Origin: Cyanoderma ruficeps
Taxonomy: Eukaryota; Chordata; Aves; Passeriformes; Timaliidae
DNA length: 64,000 bases
Direction of reading: 5' to 3'
NCBI GenBank assembly: GCA_008694505.1
Contig: VZDJ01000623.1
Coordinates: forward strand, 14,534,988 to 14,598,987
Of this stretch, positions 38,249-52,292 are shown one piece after another. Position 1 is the first letter of the stretch. Every line of letters starts with the position of its first letter. The notes under the pieces are model-generated. The model saw nothing but the letters and a program-made list of their open reading frames with translations, made no database searches and was not told where the DNA came from. A program made the translations under genes and the position numbers.

Positions 38249-41200
38249 ATTCTCAGAGAGATGGTGGCAGTTTGTGGGTGCTTCCTGCCCTAGGCCAACA
38301 CAAGTGGAGCCCAGGTATGACCACGTAGCTCCTCCTTCTCCCCTCACTTCAGGGTCTCCAGTGCTTTGGACAATGGATATGAAATTGATTCCTCATGATG
38401 GGAAGATAGCTTTTGTGGAGGGGCTCTGTCCCTGTTCCTTACCATTGCTTCTTTGTCCCACGTCCCATCATTCCAGCACTGCAGCCTGCAGCACAGTGTG
38501 CATACTGGGTATGCTTCTCCAGCATGTTTGCTTCCAAACCTGGAGAGATGTGTAGCCTTATGGGTGGTCTCCAACATGCTGTGAAAACTGAGTGCAGAAA
38601 AGGCCTTGGCCACCCAGTCATGGACCCCCAAGGACACCCTGGGAGGAGATGCTGGGAGGCTACAGAAACCTCTGAATCACTAACTCTGCCCACCATCCAA
38701 CAGGAGCAGCAATATCCATTGCTCTTCCAAGGCTGGAAGCCATTGCACTTGCATACATAATGTACTCTTGGCTTCCCTTAATGCGATGCAGCAAATTAAA
38801 AAGAGCATGAGAGACAAAGTGTACAATTAGCATGAGCACCAAACCAGTTAAGTAGAGTAAGAGATGTGGATCATCTGTCAGTCTCAATGTGCATGGCTCT
38901 CATGAACTTTTCCATAAGGACTTTGGCAAATAAAGAAAAAAGTCACAGCAGGGCAATATTACACCCTCCCACCTTCCTTTTCTATTTTTCCCCTTTGTGT
39001 ATTTTCTTGGGAAAAAATATTTTTGAGAGAAAGCTGCAGGAAATTTCCAGCTGACTCAGCTCTTGAGAATTTCCCCCAAGATCTCATTTGGTTTTGTTGT
39101 GCTCTGCATCCCAAAGTATACAGATTGTGCATCTGCTCAGTGTCTGTATCTCTGAAAGTTCACTGCTCACTGTGACTGTTAATCCGTTTAATTATTCATC
39201 TGCAATTGCAACAACTATTTGGCTGTTCAGATCAGGTTTTTACTTTCTAAAACCACTCCACATTTTTTCTGAGGTGACCCCTTCTGCTCATACTGGTCAG
39301 AAGAGTTATCATTGATGGAATCAGATTGCATATGCTTTTGCTCATATTTGTTGATATTTCAAGGACAGAATATTTCAAGGACAAAATTCTCTTATCTTTT
39401 TGGATGATGCTGAGATGCAAACAAAATTGTTACATCTGGTGAGAGTAAATTATATTTTAAATCTGTCGCACTTGAGTTGGCCAATAAATACTAAATAGAA
39501 TGTTTAGTTCTCAGCGCTCAGTGTTTGAAGATTAGGACTATTCTTTTGTGGAAGTTAGTTTTGTAAATTAATGGCTCTATGGAAGGATAAACAAATAAGC
39601 TTTTGACAGCCAGTTTTCAAACCCTCTACTCTGTGCTGAATAAAAACCTGAATAATACTGAGACCAAAATGAAATTTAGGTTTATATTCATTCAAGGGCA
39701 TTGCACTGGGGTGTGTGCTCTGGTTAAGAAGTTAAGAAATCACTGTCTATCCATACTCAGCATAATCTTACACAACTGTGAATCTGAAGCTCAGGCTTCC
39801 TTCTGAATAAGGCCTGAAATAATTTTGGATTTGCTTTTGTCTATATCACATATCAGTGGGGAACCTGAGACAGGGAAAGAAGCCAGAATGGAATCAAGAC
39901 ATTCTGAGTTTCAATTTATCATCTGCTTAAGGAGGTTGAAAGTTTAGCTTCTCTAAGCCTTCAGCAGCACAGGGAGGAGTCAGGCAGGTCAGGCAGAAGG
40001 CTTTTCCAATGGCAAAAGAACGAACTCCATGCTGGAAACAACATCAGTTCATTCATGTCCAGAGGCAAGAGACAATAAGTGGTTCCCAAAACACACAAGA
40101 AGAGATACATCATCCTCTGGGAGCCAGGTGAAACAAACAAACAAAAGCAACAATTTGAATGGTTCTGAATACAGGAAACATTGTGTTAATCCACTTTAAA
40201 ATTAGTTCTTTCAACCTAAGAAATTCTTGTTTCTGACTGTGCTGCTCAGCAGCAGACTAATAAAATCCTATCCTGACACATTCTTGGACACAGTCATGGG
40301 TTAGGGTCACCGGTACTGAACCTTTTCCATCCTCAGGCTTCCTGTTTTGTGGTGAACCAGTGATGACAGATAACTGCACAGTTAGTGTTGGGCAGGCCAG
40401 ACCAGTGCTCCCCTCCTCCTTCACCTTAGACGCCTCTGTTGATTTAATATTAAATGTGGTTTGGTCACTGGATGGTCAATCTGCAGATCAGCTCTGCTTC
40501 CAAAAAGGCCAGTGACAAGGTGCCTATAAATTTTCAATGGCCAGGATCTGTGTGAATTAAGAAATAGCAATTGCAATGGCTGAGAAAATTTGTATGTGAA
40601 TGTCTTTATGTAGAGAAGAAAATACTGAAGCACTAGTACTCATCAAGATCCATGAAGTGCTTTTGTAGTCCTGTTTCTTTTCCTAAGTGCCTGTGTTTTG
40701 CATTTTGAGTCATCCCTACCAAGATGATACCCGATGCATTTCCTGCAGGACAAAATGACATCTTTGCTGAAGAGATGGGTTGAAACAGTGGCTTGACTGC
40801 AAGGACAACTAGTCCTTGATATGCCAGAAGCTGTTGAGGCCACTGGGAAATGACGTTACTGAACGTGGTCTTGATCTTGTGAAAACACCCAGTCAGAGAT
40901 ACCCTGTTGCATGAAGAGCCCCCACTGGTCCTAGGAAAACAAGTGACCAGGGATGTCTGTTGGCTTACATGAGTGTAAGGGTCTAAAGTTAGAGGAGCAC
41001 TTGTATCAGTGTAAAAGCTGCATGAAAATGTCTTTCAGGATCAGGCTATAGATGCATACAGTGACCCATTCTTTAATTTTAAATAATTTTTCTCCCTATG
41101 GAGGTACTAGGTATTAGGTTTTTAGAGACTTTAAAAGCAGGCAGCCTTGGCAAGTATAATGCCATTCAATGAAATTTGTGAAGTTAGAAGGAATATTGAA

Positions 41201-44200
41201 ATTTCATGCAAAAACATCAGTAAGTTTCTTTGTATCAGATGTTTTATGATTGCTGTTGATTTATGTATGTATAATGTGTTTTCCTCATTCTGACTAGATG
41301 CTTCCTCTTCTCCCATAAGCTTGTGGCCTATAAATTTAAAAGCCTGTAGATGGTGGAGTTTTCACTTCTCTTTTAAATCTTGCCTAGGCAGGAAAACCCA
41401 GGCCTAATGGGTGTGTCTGACCTTCTGAAGGAAATGGAGGGAAAAGAATATTTACAAGTAGTCAGGTCAGCTTCCTTTATCCGTGAATCTCAGACAGAAG
41501 AATGTCCTTTCTGGCCACACTGCAAGATCAGGTACAGCAGATGGGACTCCATTCCCAACTCAGCCCCAAAGAAGATCTTTTGTTAATCATCTGTAGATGA
41601 ACTGATTTTCCTGGGGTTCAAGGACAGATGGGCATCCAGGGGCAGTTTTATAAGTCTTCATACTTTTTGGAGCACAACAGCAGATTTAGTGCTTTTGGTA
41701 AAATCCACAAAGTTCTGGGCAGATGCTTTTTTTCTGCAGAAAAATTGGTTTGGGTTGTCTGGGTTGCAGGGAAGGAAATGAGTCATAAATGTTGGATGCT
41801 CAGATTCACTGTGGTATCTAAATCTAGAGATAGGTCTAGTCTAAGTCTTCTTGCTACTTGCAGTTGTCTGAAGACCATATAAAGTCTACCTCAGCTTCAA
41901 TTCATGGCGTGAAACATTCTAGAGAGTCCTTTCATGTCAAAAATTACACAAAATGGCATTTTCTATGCAGAAAATGAAGGGGCTGAGAAAGGCAACTACT
42001 TAAGGTGACACTGCTGCTGAAAGCAGGACAGTCCCAGGAGTTTGGTGATCTTCACTGTTGGGCAGGTGTTTGGGGGAGACACAGATCACAGCCATTTTTT
42101 AGGAATAACCTGTTTTGTTGTTAACAGAATCAAACTGTATTTTTGTTAATTCAGCCCATGTACTCACCCATGTTAGTTATTAGCCCCTCACTCACAGGTG
42201 AGTGGTTGCAGCAGTGTCTAGAAGTCCCAAGCCCAGCTGCATATTCAGACCCGTGGGGTCAAACTGGCTCATGTGGCTGCCTGGCAGGTATCTGCAAAAT
42301 CCATCTGAGTACTTTCTGGTTCATCAGGGAAGTGTGTATTTCTGCATCCAGCAGCTGTCACACTCCTGGATAAAGCCTGAACCATGTAACCTCTCATTGC
42401 TGCCAGAGGTTCCAGCAGACTCCTGTTCACTGAGCTTATTGATTCTTCTGGACTACACAGCACTGCCAGTGTATAGTGCAAATAAACCAACCCCTGGAAG
42501 AGTTTCAGGCACTACTTTCTCAGTACATACCTTGCCTCTCTTGTTTTCGGGTGACAGCATCACCTGACCAGTCTTTTGTGACTCTTTATCAGGACTGGAT
42601 GTTTTTAAGTGCAAGCAAGAGAGAAACATCAACAAAATCATCTTGAATTGTCCAGCCAGGATCAGTCTATGACGAATGGCTGGAAGGGTCTTTTCCTTCT
42701 GCCTACTGAGTTTGGACATCACATCAAACTAGAGCATTTGTATTTTTTGAAGTGGTATTGCCTTTAAACTAATGAGTTATTTAATTAGAAAAAAAATTTT
42801 TTTTTGAATTTCTAGCCTGAAACTAGAATTTCACCCACTTCTATTCTTAAGTTTCACTGGTGAACTTAAATGAACTTGAAATATGCCTGCAGCTCTGGCA
42901 CTAATATGTCACGAATGGGGAACAGTAACTGACAAAAGACATAACCTGAATGCAGTCAGGACCATGTTTCCTCAGCTAAAAATATGATTGACACTTTTTA
43001 TTATCAGTTGAAAAATTCCACATCTTAAAAATGTGTGATAGGTAAACAACAGATTTTTGCTGCATTCCCAAGCTGAAAAAGTAGCTTGCCAGGCAATTTT
43101 TGGCAGAAAACAACAAAAGCTTACTATTACACTTGCAAAGCAAGTGAGAAACAGTAAAAGTGCACTGGTGTAAGAAAAACACATGCAGACTAAGCTTCAC
43201 TTGATCTCTGATGAAAAATGGCACCTTATATTTCAACAGATATTTATTTTTATGATTTTTATGCCTGTCATCTTCAATTTCTTCTTTTTCAAAACATCTT
43301 GCTGACATTTTTTGAGAGTTTTTTTCAAGCTTCTGAAATCCCATCAGCATCTCTCACACTGTCATAATCTACAGGGCTTGACTGACAGTATCACTATAAT
43401 GTTGTCTTTTGCATTCTTTTACTGGTCTTCATGTCTGGAAAACTATGAAGTCAAAATTTATTGTATTACCCCTTGATGCGTCAGATGAAAAATTTGAAAT
43501 AAGATTTCTAGGGTGTCTTCTCAGTTATTTTTTCTGAGTCATTATGACTGTAATACAAAAGTAAGAAAAAACAGCCAAGAAAACGTGCCTGGATTTTGTG
43601 TGGGAAGGCAAATTTGCTTGTGTTAGTGCTGTTATGCAAATGTGAACCATTTTGCAGTGTAGTCTTTGAGTTGTGGGGTTTTAACTCAGAGAAGGGAAAT
43701 CCCAAGGGTAATCTTTGCTGAATAGGGAAAAACATCTCTCATTTGTAAGGACACTTACTGCTAAATTTAGAAGCAATGATGGGTGAGGGGGTGTACACTG
43801 AGTTTCCTTCACCAGCAAAAGGCATTTGCATTAAAGACTCTTGAGATGAGTTGTTGGGCAGAGTCCTTCACAGAGTCACCATTGCTCTGGGGTGGCTACC
43901 TGGGCTTGTGCCATGGCACAGGGCACAGACTGGGCCTGTGGCACTTGCTTTGACCATGGACCAAAAAAACCCCAATCCCTTAATTTAGCTATCTGTGATT
44001 AATGCTTAGTGCTAGTGGTCATTGTCAGTGATTGAAGTGGTGGGGATGAATATTTCAAATAGAGGTTGGCATCTATTGCACAGCTTCTTTACCCACTTTG
44101 GAAGAAATTTTAGCTTTGGGCTGGATATGCAAATATCGAATGCTAAATAACAGGATTAGTAAGAGGCCAGAGGCTCAGCTGGGAAGTGGCAGAGGCAAAA

Positions 44201-46188
44201 CAATAAGATTTGGCTGCTGTAAATATCTTCAAGTGGGTCAGACTGTGGTATCTGTAGCAAGATATTAGGGATACTGCCTGTTGAATTAGGCCTGTGGGAA
44301 GATCTGTTGGATTCCTGAGCAGAAAAAAATGGGCAAGTGAAGATTCATAGATCTGAAACAGTTTTTGTGCTGTTTACTAGAGAGCAGGGCAGTCAGGTAT
44401 GGTGTCGTCTGCAGGCTCTGAAGGCACTGATTGCATACACAACATATTGTAGGGTCCTCTCAGCTCATCAATCTTCCGGTTGCCTTTATCTAGGGGCTAT
44501 TCTTCAAACAGACACATTTCTAGGCAGTCTCATTCTCTACTCCTACCCCTTCCTCTTTTAACTGTGCTGGTTTCTAACAAATTAACCTCCAGTCTTATTT
44601 TACAGATTTTGTTTTACTGTTTATCTCGCCTTAATCTCACTGCTCTTTGCTGTCTCATAATTCATTCTGCATGTCTTACATGGGCTATCACCATGGATGT
44701 CTGGTTTCTATGAGTCCCTCTGTTTTGTCACCTTAACTCTGTTTTCCTGCTTGAAACATATCCAAGCACTTTTATCAGAGCTATCTTCATTTCTAGTTCT
44801 GCAGGATTTATTGTTTCCTCATATAAATATAGATTCTTTGAAAATATACAGTTAGTAGAAAAAACCTTCAGTAGGTGTTTAATTTTGGGATGATTGTTAC
44901 TCTCAGATATACTTGGTTTCAGCTCACTTGTCTAATAAACATTATATGATTGTAGTGGTCAAAGTCTGTAGTCCCTGCTATATAACACATTTTTCATTTA
45001 TCTCCTGCCACTGTTGGATGGGAATTGATCTGTTTAAGTGTATGATATGGTCTCTTACTAATGGCTTACAAATCTCTCTCTGTCAAGTGAGTGCCCATAT
45101 CACATAATAAAATTCATCTCCACCGTGGAAGCCTCTCAGGGGTCTGAGCAAAGCTGGTCACACTGTCTGGAATAAACTTTATTTTTCTCCTTAGACAGTG
45201 GTTTATCTCAGAGTATCTTAGCTGGATCAAAAGACAGATATTTTTAAAGCTCTTTTTAAATTAAAAAAGTTCCCACCAGCTAGAATAAGTTTGCTGTGGT
45301 CTGTCAGTCTGAAATGAGCTGTTCTGAGTCCTAAATGTCAAAATACATGGTATTTTTGAACTGACATTTTGGGGACATTATTTCTTCATGGAAAGTTCAA
45401 CTACATTCAACTCTTTTTTGGCATGCAGCCGAACCCATGAGATTTCCAACTGGGCAGAAAACCTTTATTTTTTCTTGCTGTTGTTGTTGTTGTTATTATC
45501 ATTCTCCTCCTATTTAATTCTGTGTGTGTAATTTAGTTCTTACACATGTCCCAGGACCAGCAGTGTCAGTAGTCAGCAAAGATACAATTCTGTAAGTTAT
45601 GGGAAAGGTGTGGATTTAGGATGAGTCTCATTGAAGCATTGATGCTGTTTTCAAGTCAGCTTTTCATAGCCCTACCAACCCTTCAACTTTTTGTACTACT
45701 TTTCCCCTTCTGCTCTCATCCTGACTGATCAGGACAACTTTAATGTCCTGAGCAAGACCCACTGTGCCACTGTGACTGTCAACCTATGGAAAGAGCATGA
45801 AATGCCAAGGAGTACATGTTGGTGAAGAAGGGAGGTCTCTTGACAGAGTTAGACAGAGTGGATTTGCTTAGCACGCTGTCTTGGCCAAATTCCAGCCCGA
45901 CTATAATTTAACGTGTTAATGTAGTGCCTGCAAAGCTTCACTCATGTGAAATGGAGGCTGAATTATTTTCAAGGAACTTCCAGCCTTCCAGCCCAAGAAT
46001 GCTGGGATAGGGCATAATTGGGCAAGATGTGATGGTTCTTTTTCTCTTCTTTTTTCCTCCAGTTTCCATAATGTTGTCTGGTGTTTGGATATATAACATA
46101 AAAGGCACTTGATGCTGTGCAGCTATTCATTATCACCCTTTCTTCCTGGTGGCAAATGGTGCCATAGTCAGGACACTGCCTTTCCAAC
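38249..46188. other. Intergenic sequence, largest repeat-poor interval outside DLG2
   Basis: I recognise no CR1 in nearly 8 kb. Overlapping open frames at 38211-38760 (up to 115 codons) have no domain. A GTT microsatellite lies at 45479-45494, and a short direct repeat (gatatttcaaggaca / aatatttcaaggaca) near 39353-39382. No gene is supported. Confidence 0.4.
45479..45494. repeat. Short GTT microsatellite
   Basis: About five TGT/GTT trinucleotide units after 'ttcttgc'. Confidence 0.85.
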
Positions 46189-46445
46189 CATTAACCCAGC
46201 ACCATCATGTTCATCACTAAACCATGTCCCTGAGTACCCCATCTACTCCTTTTTCTTAATACTTCCAAGGATGATGATTCTACCACATCCTGGGACCTGT
46301 TCCAATGTGTGATGACCCTTTCGATGAAGAAATTTTTCCCAGTATCTAATCTAAACCTCCCCTGGTGCAACTTGAGGCCATTTCCTCTTGTTCTGTTACT
46401 TGCTACCTGGGAGAAGAGACCCACCCTCACCTCACTAAAATTTCT
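46189..46445 (-). mobile_element. CR1 LINE 3' fragment
   Basis: The plus strand reads 'ttaacccagcaccatcatgt', 'cactaaaccatgtccctgag', 'tctaatctaaacctcccctg' and 'gtgcaacttgaggccatttc', the reversed CR1 3' UTR in order. The terminal tail itself is not preserved at the left end. Confidence 0.92.
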
Positions 46446-49400
46446 TGATATCAGTATGGATTGTTGGCTTCAAAATTCCCTTCCTCCCTCTTTGGCCAAG
46501 CCCTTGCTCTGTCACCTGCTTCTGCATATTCTCTTATTACATCTTTTCTATCCCTCCTCAAAATAAGGGATTTTTATGGCATTTGCAATTAAACATCACT
46601 CTTTAATATTTTTTTTTTCTGATCTCTGCCTGGAGTTCTTGCACCATTGGCTAAAAAACAGCAATAAAGGTGCTGTAGTTTAAATTATTTCTTTCCTACA
46701 TGGTCCTTGCACAATAGAGACTGTGCAGATAGTGTGTTAGTGTGAGGTGGCATTATTACTTCCCTGCCCTGTGGGCACACGACATATGGAGAAGAATTCC
46801 CTAGTCATAGAACAAATAAGTAGGAAGTGTCACTGAAAGCCAGTATAGATTTTTGAGTATTTTTCTATGTAAAATTTGGGAAGACAGCTCTAGCTGCTCT
46901 AAAGAGAATTAAATAAATATTAAATAAATATTAAATAAATTAAATGAATAGAATTCCTAATAACCTGTACCTCCAGCACTTCAATGGCACTGCTCCAGCC
47001 AAGGTGGAAAACCCTCCATGTAATGGGGGTGTGCGTGCTCTCCTTTCCACCCTAAAGCTTTCCAGGCAGGCTGGGAAATTCAGGGGGACTCTAGCTTCAT
47101 CTCACTGAATCTCAAGGCAGCTATATAGAAAATCCACCGTACGCATTCCTTGCCCTAGGGTCTGCTGTGATGGATGCCTACTGTCCAAGTGTCTATGTGA
47201 GGGACCTTGAAGGGCTGCCCTGTAAAAGTTCAACATCTTAAGTGATAGCAGCATCAGAGTCCCAGCATTGCAGAGTTTCTGGGCTCTGCACAGGGATTTG
47301 AAGGTGGGAATGAAATGCTTGCTGTCCACGGAGAGACATAACAGTGCTGCTGCCTCAGCGCTTGCCACAGCAGCTCCTCTGATGCTGAGGCACTCAGACT
47401 GCTCAGGTCAGTGATTTGTGTCCCTGAATGCTCTGTCTGAGCCTGCGTGTGTCTGTGTGCGTGGGGAAGAACAAGTCTGCAGCTCCTCTGCAGAGTCTGT
47501 GGAGCTTAAGCTGATATGTTGGGACACGGGTGTGGAGGGGCCCTTCAGAATGCATTTGTGGGCAGTGAGATGATGCCTTGGTTCTGTGGGTCTCAGGCAC
47601 TCACTGTTCTGTGGTGCCTCAATTCTTCCTTAAAGGAAGGTAGTTGCTGTATTTATGGCAGAAATTTGTGGCCACTAGGGATTTGCCTCCATGAGCAAAT
47701 CTGGAGATTTCACTGGTTTCTTCTACAGGACTATGAATTATTGCTTTGCTGGTCCCTAGTGTCTTACTCCAGGTTCTTTAAAGCATTGAAGTTGGTATTT
47801 GCCCTGTGTAACTTTATGCTCAGAGACCTGTAAGCCTCCATCTGTAACTCTGTTGGTTAATGGAGTGAAATAAACAATGTGAGACCTTCTCACTCCCACA
47901 TCTCTCCGTTAGCTCCGTCTCGGGCCCATGGCCTCACTTACATACCTGCTATGGCTGTCAAAATGAACACCCCTTTTCCACCCCAAATCCAGCCAGCTGA
48001 GTAAGGCATGATCCATTTGCCTCACATCCACAGACTGTACCTGTTCCCCAAATCCAGTTACCCCACGGACTACGCTCAGGCAAACTTTAAGCTCATTTAA
48101 TTGGAAATGAGCCTTCTGCCAATCCCCTTGGAGTTGGGATCAGCAGGGCTTTTCCCTGTTTAGCAGACACAGTCTCAGAATAGTGTTTTCCTTCTCATTT
48201 GGTATCTCTAAAATAGGATGATGTGGTGTCCACTGAGAAAAGAGGCTCTGTATATGCTGCCTGTGAGATTTCATGTAAGCTGATGAGCATGCTTACCTAC
48301 AACAAATGCCAGTGCTGTTAAAGAAGGATTATATTCAGATGAGGAGTTAATAGCTTAGAAAATATTTGCCTAATATTTTACTGGAGATGTATTGCCATTA
48401 ATGAGCAACTGACTCCCAGCAAATCACATCCGGGTAGCAAAGTACAGCCAATAAATACACCATCAGGGGAGGAAAAATGGTGTTTTAGTGACTCCTGCAT
48501 CCTACAATTCCTGTCCAAAACCTCTATTTCAGATGACAGGAGTGTAAGACAAGCATTTGCCCTCAGACCCTTCAGATTTGTTCTGTGAGTCATCAGGCTG
48601 ACAGTATTCAAAACACTGTTTGTTTGACAGGTGTCAAACAAATGGGTGTTTGACATAGATTTGACCCTTGCAGTACTTAAATATGGTGATGACTGATACA
48701 ATTTTGCCTTATGCTTTGGTTTGAAGTTAATGAACAGCTCCTGATCAGCTTTAAGTGCAGATGGCACAGTGGCAACATCCTTTATTGGGAAAAAGAAAGA
48801 AGCAAGAAGACCTTAAAGAAAATGTTTCCCTGGAGTCCAGCTTGATTTTTGCTCAGAACAGTCTTCTAGAGCAGGTAACTCAGGCAGAGGTAAAACAGGG
48901 TTTGGTGGTGCCACTGATAAGTTTCTGCTTCAGATTGGGGCTTCATATGAGCTGGTTGGGATGGACTTTACTCCAGATTCCCAGCATTTTATACTTATCT
49001 TACATATTTAAAGCCCATCCCAGAGTTTTGCAGCTTAAAAACGTCTTTAAATTGCCATTTATAGTTGATGCTCTACTGCATTCCTTTATTCTACTGCAAG
49101 GCAAAATCTTGGCAGTGTCAGCGAGCCCCTGTTGGAAGGGAAGCCAGAGGAGGCTGCAGTGAAAGCTCTTTGTCCACACATTCCAGAGCAAGCCCTCAGG
49201 CTAGCTGCTTGCCCTGAGACAGTAGTTAATCAGCTGGAATGGTGTAGGGGCCAGCTGTGTATTGGCCTTCTACTGATGCTGTAACAACCCTATCACTGTT
49301 ATAATATGCTAGCCCTAATTAATTTTCCCTGGTTGCCACCACTTGGTTCTCCTTAGATCAAGCACTAATGAGCAGTTGACAGTAGTTAATGAGCTTCTGC

Positions 49401-49785
49401 AGTAAGTAATTAATTTTCTTCACTGACTAAAATCACTTGTTTGTTCTGGGCACCATGCTCCCCCTTCCTGGGATATTTGGCACCATCAGCTCTCCATTGG
49501 GTCAGGCAGGATCCATCTCCATCAGTAGGAGACTGCAGCAGTGGGTGCTGTTCAGAACTGCCCTCTCCACTGAGCAGGGCAGCTGTGCTTATGCCCACAG
49601 CTTTCCCCACTGGCCTGCAGACCAGCTCAGCTCTTTAACTGGTGACATGTCCACCCAGCCAACCCAAGCAGCCCATGCTCTGCAGCCATGGTGTCACCTT
49701 CCTGGCAGTGATGAGCTTTGTAATGGTGCTTTTGGTGAGTCTTGCTCTGGTAGGGCTACTATGGTAGGTCTTCCTCTGTTGTCCA
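46446..49785. other. Intergenic sequence, no gene recognised
   Basis: It contains an 11-bp A/T tandem repeat at 46909-46950 and a GC-richer patch at about 49440-49700 with open frames up to 130 codons lacking any domain. A 'gaaataaacaatgtgagacc' string near 47865 looks LTR-like but lacks support. Confidence 0.4.
46909..46950. repeat. 11-bp A/T tandem repeat
   Basis: The unit TTAAATAAATA occurs about 3.5 times, the last copy degenerate. Confidence 0.88.
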
Positions 49786-49935
49786 AGATCATACAATCAT
49801 GGAATGGTTTAGAGTGGAAGGGACTTTAAGATCATCTAGTTCCAATCCTGCTGCCATAGGCAGGGACACCTTCCACTAGACCAGGTTGTTCAGAGCCCCA
49901 TGCAACCTGGCCTTGAACACTTCCAGGGATGGAAT
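49786..49935 (-). mobile_element. CR1 LINE 3'-end fragment, well preserved
   Basis: The plus strand reads 'atcatacaatcatggaatgg', 'gtggaagggactttaagatc', 'ccttccactagaccaggttg' and 'cctggccttgaacacttcca', a close match to the reversed CR1 3' end. It looks among the less diverged copies here. Confidence 0.95.
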
Positions 49936-51521
49936 TTTTGATAAAGATTTTTGGTATAGATTGCTCATGGGGAAGAGGATCTGCTCTGTGCCCAGATATT
50001 TAGGAACAGTATCACCATTTTTCTGCTTTATCACAGGTGCTTTAGGTGCCGTTGCCTTGCTTTGTTCCAGCTATAAAGTGCTCTGATTATGGTGAAATGA
50101 ACAACTTGCTTATGCCAGACAGACATCTAAATTCTTCTGAAAATCATGGTGAAATGACTTCCTTAAAATGGATTTGGCACTTAGAGGTATCTGTATAGCA
50201 GGAGGACTGCTCATCTACCTTGTAGGTTTGGTCCCAAATAATTTTCCAAACTGGGAGAGAGTGTCTTTCAAACCACAGGCTGTAAAGAGATAACTGAGTC
50301 CAGATACTTGGCTGTCTGTGTGAAGGAACCATTAAAAGGCAGTGGGACAAATGAGAAAATGTGACCATTAGGGACATAATCTATGCCTGGCCAAGGCAAA
50401 AGGCTGGCAAAGTTTGCCACCACTGCCTGAATTGATCATCACAGCACGCCTAGCTTCCTATAATTTTAAGTACTTTCTGTCGGCAATCCATTTTATAAAG
50501 ACTGTTTTCTAAGTTTCTCTTGCTTCTGCAGAATATAGTCTGGGGAATTGGCTCAGGTTGACCTAGAGAGAGGATGAAGAAGAAAGTACTTTAATAAGAG
50601 ACCTTGCTCAATGTCAATTGTTTGGATTCTCTCCCTCTTTAGAATCTATTGGAGAAAGCTAAAGCATCACAATGAATGTTTAGATGATTAACCATCCTTG
50701 TGATCACGCATGTAAAACCCTGTGGACAGAGCTTTTTGCCTGTAGTCTCAGCTGTGGCTCCCAGAGCCATATAAAGGCTCTGCGGTCCTCTGCAGACTGC
50801 AGATAGTACTGTCTGTGTCAAAAGCAGTGTCCCCATCATGTTACTGCCTCTGCTGGGGACTGACAATGTTCACACGGCCTCCCTGGAGCCCACAAACCAT
50901 CTGCAAAGATATTCCTGGAATGGCCAAACCCCAAGGTTCTTGACCTGTTGGGATCTCATAGCACAAGTGAATTTATGCTCCACTAAGCTGCTCACAAGCA
51001 GCTATAATGTAATTCTTACAGTCCTTTTCCCCACGGCTGTGCAGTGATGTCATAAACATGGACTGATTATAAAAAATAGAGGAAGTGGTTGTACTTCACC
51101 AGAATGAATCTTCTCGGTGGCAACTTCCATATCAATGTGGAGTCAAGAAGAAATAAAAAAGGGCAAGAAGGGAAAAGGTGTCTTATTCTTAGTCATTTTT
51201 GAAACCATCCTCTTAATTCCAGTCTTGCGTCTGTCTTGTGTGATAGATGTGATAATGTCTCAAGACAAAATAAAAGCATAATATTTCTGTTACTATTCTG
51301 CTCCAAGGAAAAAAGACAAATTATGCCTTGTGAAGAAGCCATTTGCTATAAAGTGTAAAAATGCTTTAATATTAATATTTTATAATAAAATTCATGACAT
51401 ATTTATAAACACTCTATCAAGCATTTACAACTGAACCACAGCGGAGAGCTTGGACTGGAATAAATAAGCAAGGACACAGCTAGTATGAAATATACAGCTC
51501 AATTTTTATAATTGTGTGTGC
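49936..51521. other. Intergenic sequence just downstream of the putative DLG2 transcript end
   Basis: No gene or transposon was recognised. The block 51340-51420 is very A/T-rich, with an ATTAAA-type signal on the minus strand near 51365, an even more distal but weaker poly(A) possibility. Confidence 0.4.
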
Positions 51522-51527
51522 TTTATT
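51522..51527 (-). terminator. Candidate distal poly(A) signal (AATAAA, minus strand)
   Basis: TTTATT on the plus strand reads AATAAA on the minus strand. A UGUGUCC stretch lies roughly 40-55 nt downstream in the minus direction, where a GU-rich downstream element is expected. A Pumilio-like UGUAAAUA sits about 30 nt upstream. It is the leftmost strong signal before the intergenic CR1-bearing DNA. Confidence 0.45.
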
Positions 51528-52292
51528 CTTTACACAAATGGAATGGATGCGCAGAGTATTTACACATAACAGGAGTGTAAGCTGGACAGGGTGTTTTGTA
51601 AACTCCAGTTCAGATTCTGAGTACCCCACACTACAGCTGGACTGAGAAACATCCTGCTAAAGAGACGCGCGCCGAACATTGTACTGCAGGGAGCAGCCTG
51701 GTGCCTACAGGCTGCTGCACTCAGAAATTCAAACTGGGCAATTCAAATTTAGGAGCACAAGTCCAGAAATTAAAAGGCCGCTATCCCACTAAGAGCCAAC
51801 AGTGTTGCCATTTTTTTTCCCTTTTTTTTATGCTTCCCACTCCCCCCCNTCCCCAAAGATCATGCCCAGGACGCTGGCTCCTGTCCCCAGAAATGCTGTT
51901 TGACATTAGGGCAAGTTGCCTGTGCTGTAGGGCCAGAAGGTGTAAGCTGCTAATGTGGTGTGAGAGATGATGGATCGCCTCTCGTGCTTTTCACCTTAAA
52001 GACAGAGTCTCAAAAAGGGCCAATAAAGTGGTAGCTTCTATAGCTCTTGGTGAGATGTCAGTGCAGCTTAAGCCCTCTGCAAATCCATTTGGCCCTTGGG
52101 GTGCCTTTTTGTTAGCAATTTCACAGCACTGGCCTCAAAAGGATCTTGGTCCCTGACTTGGCCCTCTGGGTGTTACAGTAAAACAAGCAGCAAATAATGA
52201 TGGAAAGTGCTGAGCCGCTGTTTAATCAGGTGGCCTTGGTGTTTTACAGAGATGCAAAAAAATCAGTGTGATGAGGAGGATGGATGTTTAAC
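51528..52292. other. Distal part of the putative DLG2 3' UTR
   Basis: No coding potential and no CR1 was recognised. It holds the Pumilio-like site and a pyrimidine-rich patch at about 51811-51855 containing the uncalled base N at 51849. Confidence 0.4.
51557..51564 (-). promoter_or_regulatory. Pumilio-type response element (UGUAAAUA)
   Basis: The plus-strand octamer TATTTACA reads UGUAAAUA on the minus strand, matching the PUM consensus UGUANAUA. It lies about 30 nt upstream of the distal AATAAA, a position typical for functional 3' UTR elements. An octamer match can occur by chance. Confidence 0.3.

Noticed and set aside
38405..38760. Overlapping 115-codon frames on the plus strand with antisense partners
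   Set aside because: The amino-acid sequences have no recognisable domain, and overlapping frames on both strands are typical of GC-richer non-coding DNA.
47860..47935. LTR-like 'aataaac' plus GC-rich tail
   Set aside because: No CA end, TATA or partner sequence was found; too little to call an LTR.
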